From positions 1-33,701 of the forward strand of contig NZ_FUYB01000028.1 of NCBI RefSeq assembly GCF_900167255.1: a stretch of 33,701 nt of DNA, written 5' to 3'. The DNA comes from Thiothrix eikelboomii. GTDB taxonomy: Bacteria; Pseudomonadota; Gammaproteobacteria; Thiotrichales; Thiotrichaceae. The position numbers and the translations under genes are program-made. The notes below the pieces were generated by a model. The model had not been told where the DNA came from, ran no database searches, and saw only the letters and a list, made by a program, of their open reading frames with translations. Position 1 is the first letter of the stretch, and every line of letters starts with the position of its first letter. This document shows positions 1-7,360 of this stretch, one piece after another.

Positions 1-1
1 A

Positions 2-322
2 GCCACTCACTTCACCAAGCCCCCTCGCATCAAAAAGATGATGGCATTGCTCGCCATTGGCTTCTGTTGGGCGCACAAGGTCGGGGAATGGAAGGAAAAA
101 ACCGTCAAACCCTTGAAGGTGAAAAAGCATGGGCGTAAAGAACAGAGCATTTTCCGCTACGGCTTGGATTACCTGACTGATCTGTTAACAGGAAGCGGAC
201 GTGAAGCCTTGGATAATCTCAGGCTCGTGATCCTGTTCCTTTGTCCGCCCCAATTTATGGTGGTAGAGGATGGACGTATGAGACTCAAGCCGTTTTCGTT
301 TAACACAAATTCAATGGGTTAG
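2..322 (+). CDS. IS4-family transposase, C-terminal part (cut by window start)
   Basis: The reading frame is open from the first bases of the window and ends at a TAG at 320-322, so about 106 C-terminal residues are visible. The segment ALLAIGFCWAHKVGEW followed by KKHGRK and FRYGLDYL is typical of the C-terminal part of IS4-family DDE transposases, which cut and paste their own insertion sequence. The catalytic D, D and E residues would lie mostly upstream of the window, so intactness cannot be judged. The right end of the element should fall within about 50 nt after the stop, but its terminal inverted repeat cannot be confirmed without the left end. Family assignment is by motif recognition. 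Confidence 0.75.
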   Translation, partial: ATHFTKPPRIKKMMALLAIGFCWAHKVGEWKEKTVKPLKVKKHGRKEQSIFRYGLDYLTDLLTGSGREALDNLRLVILFLCPPQFMVVEDGRMRLKPFSFNTNSMG

Positions 323-494
323 GAAAATTGTCGTGTACAGAGACTAGCTAATAAAGCAGAAATGACAAGGAGTAGGCTTTTTTTGGTCATTATGTTTTAC
401 CATCCTATTTTGTATGGGGTATATGTTTTTTCGTATTCGACGCTGTAATATTAATACAGCTTATCTATTAATTCCACACCATTTATCGGAATTC

Positions 495-530
495 AATGAA
501 CCAGTTTATAGGTATAAAAAACTGTTCATT
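495..530 (-). terminator. Possible hairpin at the end of ugd
   Basis: AATGAAC-c-AGTTT at 495-507 pairs with AAACTGTTCATT at 519-530 with one bulged base, and the right arm overlaps the ugd stop codon at 529-531. No clear T-run follows on the minus strand, so it may act as an mRNA 3'-end stem rather than a strong intrinsic terminator. Confidence 0.3.
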
Positions 531-1695
531 AATCACTCCCAAATAAATCGCGGGTATAAATTTTAGCCGCTACATCTTCTAAATCAGGGTGCATCCGATT
601 GGCGATAATTATCTCACTCAGAGCTTTAAATTCGTCCAAATCGCGAATCAGTTTGGAGTTAAAGAAGCTTTCCTCCGTTAACTCTGGCTCATAGAGCACG
701 ACCTGAATGCCTTTGGCCTTAATCCGCTTCATGATCCCTTGGATGGAGGAGGCACGGAAGTTGTCTGAGCCGGCTTTCATAATCAACCGATACACCCCAA
801 CGACTTTGGGCTGTTGTTGGATAATGCTATCGGCTACGAAGTCTTTGCGGGTAGAGTTCGAGGCGACAATCGCTTGAATCAGGTTTTGTGGCACTTGGCG
901 GTAATTGGCTAAGAGTTGTTTGGTGTCTTTGGGTAGGCAATAGCCACCATAACCAAACGAAGGGTTATTGTAGTGGTTGCCAATGCGTGGATCTAAGGAG
1001 ACACCTTCGATAATTTGGCGTGTATCCAAACCATGTGTAGCAGCATAAGTATCTAACTCGTTAAAGTAAGCGACGCGCATCGCTAAATAGGTATTCGCAA
1101 ACAGCTTAATCGCTTCCGCTTCTGTTGCATCGGTGAACAGCACCGGAATGTCGGGTTTACGCGCCCCTTCTTGTAGGAGTTGAGCAAAGGTCGCTGCCCG
1201 CGCTGAGCGTTCACCGACGACAATGCGCGAAGGGTAAAGGTTGTCATACAGTGCTTTACCTTCGCGTAAAAATTCAGGTGAGAAAATCAGGTTAGAACTC
1301 CCGAGTTCTTGACTTAAACGCTGTGTATAGCCGACGGGAATAGTTGATTTAATCACCATCACCGCGTGTGGATTGATCGCCATCACGTCTTTGACCACCG
1401 CTTCAACTGAGCGGGTATTAAAATAATTGGTTTGGGTATCGTAATCCGTGGGGGTGGCAATAATCACAAAATCAGCCTGTTCATAAGCGATTCGCTTATC
1501 GAGCGTGGCGCGAAAATTCAAGTCCTTACGCTTTAGAAAAGCCTCGACTTCGCTATCAATAATCGGGGATCGGCCTTGATTGAGCAGGGCTACTTTTTCA
1601 GGGAGAATATCTAGGGCGACTACCTCATGGTTTTGGGCTAACAATAAAGCATTCGAGAGACCTACATAGCCGGTGCCAGCAACTGCGATTTTCAT
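529..1695 (-). CDS. ugd: UDP-glucose 6-dehydrogenase
   Basis: Oxidises UDP-glucose to UDP-glucuronate with two NAD+, feeding surface polysaccharide synthesis in the cytoplasm. The 388-residue product matches the length of E. coli Ugd. The N-terminus carries the Rossmann motif GTGYVG at residues 7-12. The [11 protein letters not shown] segment contains the catalytic cysteine at residue 253, and SPEFLREG is the family substrate-binding motif. The frame extends upstream to 1782, but the ATG at 1693-1695 places the Rossmann strand directly at the N-terminus, as in the family, so I chose it. It is divergent from panD, with a TATAAT hexamer on the minus strand at 1730-1735 as a possible -10. No other exopolysaccharide genes are in the window. 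Confidence 0.95.
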   Translation of the reverse strand: MKIAVAGTGYVGLSNALLLAQNHEVVALDILPEKVALLNQGRSPIIDSEVEAFLKRKDLNFRATLDKRIAYEQADFVIIATPTDYDTQTNYFNTRSVEAVVKDVMAINPHAVMVIKSTIPVGYTQRLSQELGSSNLIFSPEFLREGKALYDNLYPSRIVVGERSARAATFAQLLQEGARKPDIPVLFTDATEAEAIKLFANTYLAMRVAYFNELDTYAATHGLDTRQIIEGVSLDPRIGNHYNNPSFGYGGYCLPKDTKQLLANYRQVPQNLIQAIVASNSTRKDFVADSIIQQQPKVVGVYRLIMKAGSDNFRASSIQGIMKRIKAKGIQVVLYEPELTEESFFNSKLIRDLDEFKALSEIIIANRMHPDLEDVAAKIYTRDLFGSD

Positions 1696-1729
1696 GCGTT
1701 TAACCTTAAGTTTGTTGGTTTTGTGCGGA

Positions 1730-1735
1730 ATTATA
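1730..1735 (-). promoter_or_regulatory. Possible -10 box for ugd
   Basis: A perfect TATAAT reads on the minus strand 35 nt before the ugd ATG. No convincing -35 is found at 16-18 nt spacing, so the promoter call is tentative. Confidence 0.35.
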
Positions 1736-1834
1736 TCGCTAGCTTGACAGCTTGCCCTAAGTTTATTGCATCGCAGCAGCAATTTTGTCTACCATCGGTA
1801 TTTTAAACTAGCGGTATGGTTAAGGGGTAGGCAG

Positions 1835-2209
1835 ATGCGTTGGTATTTACGATCAAAGATTCATAAAGCCACCGTGACAGAGGCGAATATTGCTTATGTG
1901 GGTAGTATCACAATTGACGAAGACCTCCTTGAGGCTTGTGGGTTGGATGTAGGTGAAAAAGTGCTGGTGGTGAGCAATACCTCAGGTGCGCGCTTAGAAA
2001 CCTATACCATCCGTGGTCGGCGGGGGAGTGGGGTGATTTGTGTGAATGGAGCAGCGGCGCATTTGATCAAAGAGGGCGAAGAAATCATTATTATGGGCTT
2101 TGAGTTATCTTCCTATCGTATTGAGCCACAAGCGATTTTGGTCGATAAATCTAACTGTTTTGTGCAGTATTTAACAGAAACAGAAGCGCAAACTACTGAG
2201 CGGCTTTAA
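1835..2209 (+). CDS. panD: Aspartate 1-decarboxylase, proenzyme
   Basis: Makes beta-alanine from L-aspartate for pantothenate and CoA synthesis. The 124-residue proenzyme begins [20 protein letters not shown] and carries the self-processing site GS at residues 23-24. Cleavage there gives the pyruvoyl cofactor at Ser24 of the alpha chain. NGAAAH is the conserved substrate-site segment. The frame is open further upstream (from 1766), but the ATG at 1835 follows a purine-rich AAGGGGTAGG and matches the family N-terminus. It stands apart from panB/panC, which are not in the window. Confidence 0.95.
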   Translation: MRWYLRSKIHKATVTEANIAYVGSITIDEDLLEACGLDVGEKVLVVSNTSGARLETYTIRGRRGSGVICVNGAAAHLIKEGEEIIIMGFELSSYRIEPQAILVDKSNCFVQYLTETEAQTTERL

Positions 2210-2251
2210 CGGTCTTAGTACCATGATTAACACTCACTGAGGAAAGTTAGC

Positions 2252-2968
2252 TTGAATAGAATTATTTTAACCAGTGTACTATTGAGTTCGTTAGTGGCAT
2301 GTTCGACGGCTTCTGAGCAAGTACCGCTACCTAAGGTTCAGCCACCTGTGATGCAAAGTCATTGGACGACTGTAACCATCACTGGGACTAGCGTACAGCC
2401 TGATCCCGTTGAGCTAAAAATTCGCGAGCTCGAGCAAGCGGGGCAACTCAAATTGTTAAGAGTAATGGAGTCTTTTCCTGCACAGTATGTGATTAAAGGT
2501 TCACCGCAGGCCTTAAGTGCAGTGCAAGCAGCAGCCAACTCCCCTCTGGCACCGCAAAAGGATGTATCAGCCCTCGCCGCTTTAGACGCAGCCGAAGCTG
2601 TGTGGAGACAAAAACGCCCTGCGCATTATGCCTATCAATTGCAAACGAGTTGTTTTTGCCCCCCCGAATACACCCAGCCGATTGCGATTCGGGTCTTTCA
2701 AGGCAAGATTCAGCAAGCCGATTTAGTGACTTCTAGAAAGCCGTTGCCGCCAGAGCGTAAAGGAGATGCTAAAACTATTGAAGAACTCTTTAAGTTAATT
2801 CGAGATGCAATTAACCGCCCGGCCGCGAGTGTGAAAATCACCTACGATCAGCAATACGGTTTCCCTAGCACTATCAGTATTGATCTAGATCAGATGATGG
2901 CTGATGAGGAAATGTATTACACCGTGCAAGCCTTTAAAGTCGCCAGTGGTTTGAAGCCTGCTCAGTAA
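2252..2968 (+). CDS. Putative lipoprotein, DUF6174-like
   Basis: A 238-residue protein starting with TTG, 5 nt after a good GAGGAAAG ribosome binding site (2239-2246). Residues 1-16 form a lipoprotein signal and LVAC puts the lipidated cysteine at residue 17, so the mature protein should be membrane-anchored and periplasm-facing. The part from about residue 120, with WRQKRPAHYAYQLQTSCFC and later YDQQYGFPSTISID, resembles the DUF6174 family. The first half (about 40-100) looks like a separate small domain that I do not recognise. Function is unknown. A hairpin right at the stop codon suggests a single-gene transcript. Confidence 0.8.
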   Translation: MNRIILTSVLLSSLVACSTASEQVPLPKVQPPVMQSHWTTVTITGTSVQPDPVELKIRELEQAGQLKLLRVMESFPAQYVIKGSPQALSAVQAAANSPLAPQKDVSALAALDAAEAVWRQKRPAHYAYQLQTSCFCPPEYTQPIAIRVFQGKIQQADLVTSRKPLPPERKGDAKTIEELFKLIRDAINRPAASVKITYDQQYGFPSTISIDLDQMMADEEMYYTVQAFKVASGLKPAQ

Positions 2969-2976
2969 GCAGGCTT
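2954..2976 (+). terminator. Hairpin at the end of the lipoprotein gene
   Basis: AAGCCTGC (2954-2961) and GCAGGCTT (2969-2976) form a perfect 8-bp stem around a 7-nt loop containing the stop codon. No T-run follows, so it may work as a 3' stabiliser or weak terminator. Confidence 0.4.
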
Positions 2977-3026
2977 GATGGAAGTACAATAGGCACGGAT
3001 AGGCGCATTAATGGACGCACAATGCA

Positions 3027-3048
3027 AACGCAGCGGCTGGGCTGCGTT
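3027..3048. terminator. Hairpin between the convergent lipoprotein and ndh genes
   Basis: AACGCAGC (3027-3034) pairs perfectly with GCTGCGTT (3041-3048) around a 6-nt loop. On the minus strand the stem starts inside the ndh stop codon and is followed by TTTGCATTGT, a modest T-rich tail, so it most likely ends ndh and may serve both convergent genes. Confidence 0.5.
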
Positions 3049-4387
3049 AATGCAATTTAATCCTCGGGGTTGTGGTTCGGCGTAAGATCCCCGCGATGGT
3101 TTCAATGCTGGTCTTCCAAAAACCATGCAAGCTCAGCTGATGTTTTTTATACAGCATATTGTACATAAAGCGGGCGAGATAACCTTCGATGAATAAAGTA
3201 CCGCGTGCAATATTGCCCATTAAGCCACCTACGGCCCAATTTTCGCCAAGTGAAACTAAAGAGCCGAAATCATGGTAGTGGAAATCCTCTAAAGCTTGGC
3301 CTTGTAAGTGTCGTGCTAATTGCTTAGCTAAATGTACGGCTTGTTGGTGGGCGGCTTGGGCACGGGGTGGAACTTTGGTCGGTGGCTGGTGTTCAAGCCA
3401 ATCCACCGAGGCGCAATCGCCAAAGGCAAAAATATTTTTGTCAAGTGTGGTTTGCAGCGTAGGCTGAACAATCAGTTGGTTGATAGCATTGGTTTCCAAA
3501 CCATCCAGAGTTTTCAGAACCTCAGGCGCACGAATGCCTGCTGCCCAGACAATCAGTTCGGCGGGGATCGTTTCACCCGTTGCTAGCAGCACCTGATGCT
3601 CTGCAACCGCAGCAACGCGGGCATCGGTGCGCATATTCACTTTGAGCTTAGTTAAAATGCGTGCAGCATCCACAGAAATTCGCTCCGGCAAACCGGGGAG
3701 AATCCGAGGCGCTGCCTCAATCAAGGTCAAATTGACATCACGATCTGCTTCAATGGTATCTAGGCCATATTTGACCAGAGTACGAATGCTTTTATGCAGT
3801 TCAGCCGCTAATTCGACGCCCGTTGCACCGGCACCAATAATAGCGACTTGCAGCTGATAAGCGTGTAAGTTGTCAGTTTGGGCATGAGCGCGAATACAGG
3901 CATTGACTAATTTTTGGTGGAAATGTTCAGCTTGAGCCGCCGTATCCATTTCAATCGCATGCTCAGCGACCCCTGGGATATTAAAGTCATTGGTACGACT
4001 ACCAATAGCAATCACCAAGGTATCATAGGGCAGGCTACGTTGCGGAGTGACCAGCTCACCATCTGTATCTGCATAAGCATCCAGATAAACTCGCTTTTGT
4101 GCGCGATCAATGCCCGTGAGTGCGCCGATGCGATAACGGAAATGATGCCAGTGAGCTTGCGCGAGATAATCAATTTCATGCAGGGTATAATCCATACTAC
4201 CCGAAGCGATCTCATGCAGCATGGGCTTCCAAATATGCGTGCGATTTTTATCAATTAAGGTGATATGGGCGAGCTTGCGTTTACCGAGTTGATTGCCCAG
4301 CAGTGTGGCTAGCTCTAAACCGCCTGCCCCCCCGCCGACAATGACGATGCGATGCAGGCCTAAGCCTTCTGTGTCTTTAGTTTGCAT
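3047..4387 (-). CDS. ndh: Type II NADH dehydrogenase (NAD(P)/FAD-dependent oxidoreductase)
   Basis: Transfers electrons from NADH to quinone without proton pumping, at the cytoplasmic face of the inner membrane. The 446-residue protein has the FAD motif VGGGAGGLELA at residues 17-27, a second dinucleotide motif IIGAGATGVELAAEL near residue 185, and the C-terminal FAD signature FAFGDCAS. The C-terminal ~60 residues contain the amphipathic stretch typical of the NDH-2 membrane anchor. The frame also opens at a TTG four codons upstream, but the ATG at 4385-4387 sits 5 nt after GAAAG and is preferred. It is divergent from the DUF364 gene across a 128-nt region holding an inverted repeat. Confidence 0.88.
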   Translation of the reverse strand: MQTKDTEGLGLHRIVIVGGGAGGLELATLLGNQLGKRKLAHITLIDKNRTHIWKPMLHEIASGSMDYTLHEIDYLAQAHWHHFRYRIGALTGIDRAQKRVYLDAYADTDGELVTPQRSLPYDTLVIAIGSRTNDFNIPGVAEHAIEMDTAAQAEHFHQKLVNACIRAHAQTDNLHAYQLQVAIIGAGATGVELAAELHKSIRTLVKYGLDTIEADRDVNLTLIEAAPRILPGLPERISVDAARILTKLKVNMRTDARVAAVAEHQVLLATGETIPAELIVWAAGIRAPEVLKTLDGLETNAINQLIVQPTLQTTLDKNIFAFGDCASVDWLEHQPPTKVPPRAQAAHQQAVHLAKQLARHLQGQALEDFHYHDFGSLVSLGENWAVGGLMGNIARGTLFIEGYLARFMYNMLYKKHQLSLHGFWKTSIETIAGILRRTTTPRIKLH

Positions 4388-4461
4388 GGAGTCTTTCAAA
4401 TCTAAAATTAAACCAGCATAGCCTAGGTCGGTGAATGAGAGAAATACTGTGAGGGTTTAGA

Positions 4462-4485
4462 TTGATACCTACTTTCTGGTATCAA
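4462..4485. promoter_or_regulatory. Inverted repeat in the ndh/DUF364 divergent region
   Basis: TTGATACC (4462-4469) and GGTATCAA (4478-4485) are perfect inverted copies with an 8-nt spacer, lying 31 nt before the plus-strand ATG and 75 nt before ndh. The spacing suits a dimeric repressor or activator site. The regulator is unknown. Confidence 0.4.
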
Positions 4486-4515
4486 ACGCAAACAGCTTGA
4501 ATAGCAGAGGATAGT

Positions 4516-5355
4516 ATGAGTTTAGATGCTGATTATTTAGCCTTGGTCGAGCAAATTCGTGCAGGTTTAAGTTTGCCGGCCGTGCAGCGCCTTTATTTTC
4601 CATGCTTAACAACGGAGGGTTTTCGCGATGAGTTTGGTTTTGTACTCTTAACAACTGGGGATGTGGGGGCTTTTTATGTGAGTCTTGAGGATAGTTTGGC
4701 CGAGTTATGGCAAGCTTATCCACAGCCAGAACAAGTGCAAGTTCCGTTAGATACACTTTTAGCTAAGCTGGCTTCATCCCAGCTTGCTGAACGCGCCTTA
4801 GGCTTGGGGGCTTTTAATGCTTTAAGTCAATATGTGTTCAGATTAGCTCATTACCAAGCCCCGAGCCGTCAGCGGGCTGCAAATACCTCTACTGAACACA
4901 TCAAGCTGGGGATGGTGGGTTATTTTTGCCCCTTAGTCGAGCGCTTAACCGCTCAACAGCAGACCGTGGTGGTGCTTGAGCAGCAACCCGAACGAGTGCT
5001 GCCGCATCCTTTGGTGCAGCTAGCGACGAACCCCGCTGACTTAGCCGAGTGTAGTGAGATTTTGTGTACAGCCTCAACCTTGATTAATCAGAGTTTAGAT
5101 TCAATCTTAGCCGCCTGTGAACCAGCAACCCGCTTCAGTCTGATTGGTCCTAGTGCTGGAGGGTTGCCGGATGTGGTGTTTGCGCGTGGAGTGGATTCGG
5201 TCGGGGCGATTCATTTTCCGAATCCAGCTGCCTTGTTGGAGGTACTGGCTGGTCAAGCTTCTTGGGGGCATGTTGGCAAAAAATATGAAATCAATCGAGC
5301 GGATTATCCGGGCTTGGCGGCTTTGTTGGCGCGGATTCCGCCAAAGCATAGCTAA
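4516..5355 (+). CDS. DUF364/DUF4213 protein (putative heavy-metal chelation fold)
   Basis: A 279-residue soluble protein preceded by AGAGGA (4505-4510). The C-terminal half, from LGMVGYFCPLVERL through SEILCTASTLINQSLD to LIGPSAGGLPDVVFARGVDSVGA, matches the DUF364 pattern. The N-terminal part resembles the DUF4213 enolase-N-like domain that usually precedes it. Members often occur near metal, cobalamin or SAM-related genes and are thought to bind metal or nucleotide ligands, but the true activity is not known. No signal peptide or membrane segment is seen. Its last 65 nt overlap the convergent small gene on the minus strand. Confidence 0.75.
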   Translation: MSLDADYLALVEQIRAGLSLPAVQRLYFPCLTTEGFRDEFGFVLLTTGDVGAFYVSLEDSLAELWQAYPQPEQVQVPLDTLLAKLASSQLAERALGLGAFNALSQYVFRLAHYQAPSRQRAANTSTEHIKLGMVGYFCPLVERLTAQQQTVVVLEQQPERVLPHPLVQLATNPADLAECSEILCTASTLINQSLDSILAACEPATRFSLIGPSAGGLPDVVFARGVDSVGAIHFPNPAALLEVLAGQASWGHVGKKYEINRADYPGLAALLARIPPKHS

Positions 5356-5692
5356 TCATCACCCCTTTTAAGCGCAGGGCGACTAATAAAGGTTTACAGA
5401 GGCTATCGGCTAGTTCTAAACGGTAGCCACCAAAGAAATAATGATGCACATCCAAATACAGGGTTTCCAACACATAGTGCTGTGTGGTCTGCGCACACAG
5501 TTGAGCTAATACGCTGAGTACGGGAGTTTGGTTGAGATCAGACACATATAAACAGCGTTTCTCGCGGTTAAAAAAAACTTGCCCGACCCCAAGGTGATAA
5601 AAAATTTGCCGCTCACTGGTGCTAGCGGGCAGATCACGGCGCTGCCCCGTGACTGGGGTGTGATGACGTAGATGATCGGGAACAGGATGCAT
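5291..5692 (-). CDS. Hypothetical protein
   Basis: A 133-residue reading frame on the minus strand that fills the gap between the DUF364 gene and the sox operon and overlaps the former by 65 nt at its 3' end. The middle (about residues 30-110) has alternating hydrophobic and charged stretches such as FYHLGVGQVFF and LETLYLDVHHYFFGGYRLELADSL that look like a folded domain. The last ~20 residues, in the overlap, are proline- and serine-rich and may be dispensable. A GAGGT lies about 10 nt before the ATG. No family recognised. The gene could be real or a chance frame, and I lean toward real. Confidence 0.5.
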   Translation of the reverse strand: MHPVPDHLRHHTPVTGQRRDLPASTSERQIFYHLGVGQVFFNREKRCLYVSDLNQTPVLSVLAQLCAQTTQHYVLETLYLDVHHYFFGGYRLELADSLCKPLLVALRLKGVMISYALAESAPTKPPSPDNPLD

Positions 5693-5765
5693 AGCAGGTT
5701 TACCTCATGGAAACCTCATTATGGCTAACTGGACAGTTTTTTCCACTTATCCTTGATCTAGCACA

Positions 5766-5783
5766 ATTGACTGACCAGTCAAT
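5766..5783. promoter_or_regulatory. Palindromic operator upstream of soxB
   Basis: ATTGACTGACCAGTCAAT has 8-bp arms around a 2-nt centre and lies 43 nt before the soxB ATG. It contains TTGACT (5767-5772), a good -35, with TCTAAT at 5788-5793 as a possible -10 at short spacing. Nearly the same site (17 of 18 bases when reversed) occurs at 33569-33586 before the dehydrogenase gene. The form resembles sites bound by TetR-type repressors such as BetI; that link is inference. Confidence 0.6.
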
Positions 5784-5825
5784 CACATCTAATCTAGCTG
5801 ATTCGCACGAATCGGAGTGGTAGTC

Positions 5826-7076
5826 ATGAAGTATTCTTGGCTCGAAGTCTTTAAAGCAGGCTTCAGCGGACAAAAACAATGGCCAGCAGCCTGGCCTGAA
5901 GTCAGCCCTAAGGCGGCTTATGATGTGGTCATTGTTGGCGGGGGTGGGCATGGCTTGGCAACCGCTTATTATTTAGCGCGTGATTTTCCGGGTACACGGG
6001 TCGCGGTTCTTGAAAAGGGTTGGATTGGGGGTGGGAATACCGGACGAAATACCACCATCGTTCGCTCTAATTACTTGTGGGACGAAGCGACTAATTTGTA
6101 TGAGCATTCCATGAAGCTATGGGAAGGTTTAAGCAAAGATTTGAATTTCAATGTGATGTTTAGTCAACGTGGGGTGTATAACTTAGGCCATACCCTGCAA
6201 GATATGCGCGACATTGAGCGGCGGGTGAATGCGAATATGCTGAATGGTGTCGATGCAGAAGTGGTCAGTGTGGCTGAGCTAAAAGAACGTATTCCGATCC
6301 TCGAAACGGGCAAGCAGGTACGCTATCCGGTGATGGGTGCATCGTGTCAACCCCGCGCAGGGGTGGCGCGACATGATGCGGTGGCGTGGGGTTTTGCTCG
6401 CGCAGCGGCTAAGCACGGGGTCGATATTATCCAAAACTGCGAAGTGCAAGCGCTGGATATTGAAGCGGGGCGGATGAAAGGCTTGCAAACTTCACGCGGC
6501 TATTTTAAAGCAGAGCGGGTGGGCTGTGTGACGGCGGGGCATTCGTCGATATTGGCAGCAATGGCAGGGATTCGTTTGCCAGTCACTAGCCATCCCTTAC
6601 AAGCCTTTGTCTCTGAGCCGATGAAGCCCGTCTTGCATACCGTAGTGATGTCGAATGCAGTGCATGGTTATGTGAGCCAATCCGATAAAGGTGATTTGGT
6701 GATTGGTGCAGGCCTAGATCCCTACTCAGGTTATTCGCAACGGGGTAGCCCCCATGTGATTGACCACTGCGCTTCAGCGATGATTGAGCTATTTCCGATT
6801 TTCTCGCGGGTGCGCTTGAATCGCCAATGGGGCGGCATTGTAGATGTTTGCCCGGATGCTTGCCCGATTATTAGCCCAATTCCGCAAGTGAAGGGCTTGT
6901 ATTTTAACTGCGGTTGGGGAACGGGTGGGTTTAAGGCTACACCGGGTTCTGGCCATGTGTTTGCGCATACGATCGGTCAAGATCAACCCCATCCTTTAGC
7001 GGCACCTTTCCATATTAATCGTTTTGTGACGGGCGCTCTGATTGACGAGCATGGCGCTGCTGCAGTCGCTCACTAA
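5826..7076 (+). CDS. soxB: Sarcosine oxidase subunit beta
   Basis: The flavoprotein subunit of heterotetrameric sarcosine oxidase, which oxidises sarcosine to glycine, reduces O2 to H2O2 and passes the one-carbon unit to tetrahydrofolate. The 416-residue protein is of usual length. [18 protein letters not shown] has the FAD motif GGGGHG at residues 38-43, and [14 protein letters not shown] holds His183 at the position where this family attaches FMN covalently. A GTG three codons upstream is possible, but the ATG at 5826 follows GGAG (5814-5817) at 8-nt spacing. First gene of soxBDAG, 11 nt from soxD. Confidence 0.95.
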   Translation: MKYSWLEVFKAGFSGQKQWPAAWPEVSPKAAYDVVIVGGGGHGLATAYYLARDFPGTRVAVLEKGWIGGGNTGRNTTIVRSNYLWDEATNLYEHSMKLWEGLSKDLNFNVMFSQRGVYNLGHTLQDMRDIERRVNANMLNGVDAEVVSVAELKERIPILETGKQVRYPVMGASCQPRAGVARHDAVAWGFARAAAKHGVDIIQNCEVQALDIEAGRMKGLQTSRGYFKAERVGCVTAGHSSILAAMAGIRLPVTSHPLQAFVSEPMKPVLHTVVMSNAVHGYVSQSDKGDLVIGAGLDPYSGYSQRGSPHVIDHCASAMIELFPIFSRVRLNRQWGGIVDVCPDACPIISPIPQVKGLYFNCGWGTGGFKATPGSGHVFAHTIGQDQPHPLAAPFHINRFVTGALIDEHGAAAVAH

Positions 7077-7087
7077 GGAGGCTTAAC

Positions 7088-7360
7088 ATGTTTTTAATTC
7101 ATTGCCCCTATTGTGGCGAGCTGCGTGATGAACAGGAGTATCGCTGTGCAGGAGAGGCTTTTATTCAACGCCCCGGTTTGGATTGCACCGATGAGCAATG
7201 GGGTGATTATGTGTTTAATCGTACTAACCCCAAGGGCAAAGTGATTGAGCAATGGGCGCATAGTGCGGGTTGCCGTAAATTATTTGTGGTTGAACGTAAT
7301 AATGTCACGAATGAGATTTACGCAGTGCGTACCTTTGAATCCTATAAGGAGCAAGCATGA
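7088..7360 (+). CDS. soxD: Sarcosine oxidase subunit delta
   Basis: The 90-residue small subunit of heterotetrameric sarcosine oxidase. It binds one zinc ion and helps assemble the complex. The N-terminal CPYCG (Cys6, Cys9) and the later HSAGCRKLF provide the expected zinc ligands, and TDEQWGDYVFNRTNPKG is the conserved core. A strong AAGGAGG overlaps the soxB stop region and drives translation. The stop codon overlaps the soxA start as ATGA, so the two are translationally coupled. Confidence 0.95.
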   Translation: MFLIHCPYCGELRDEQEYRCAGEAFIQRPGLDCTDEQWGDYVFNRTNPKGKVIEQWAHSAGCRKLFVVERNNVTNEIYAVRTFESYKEQA

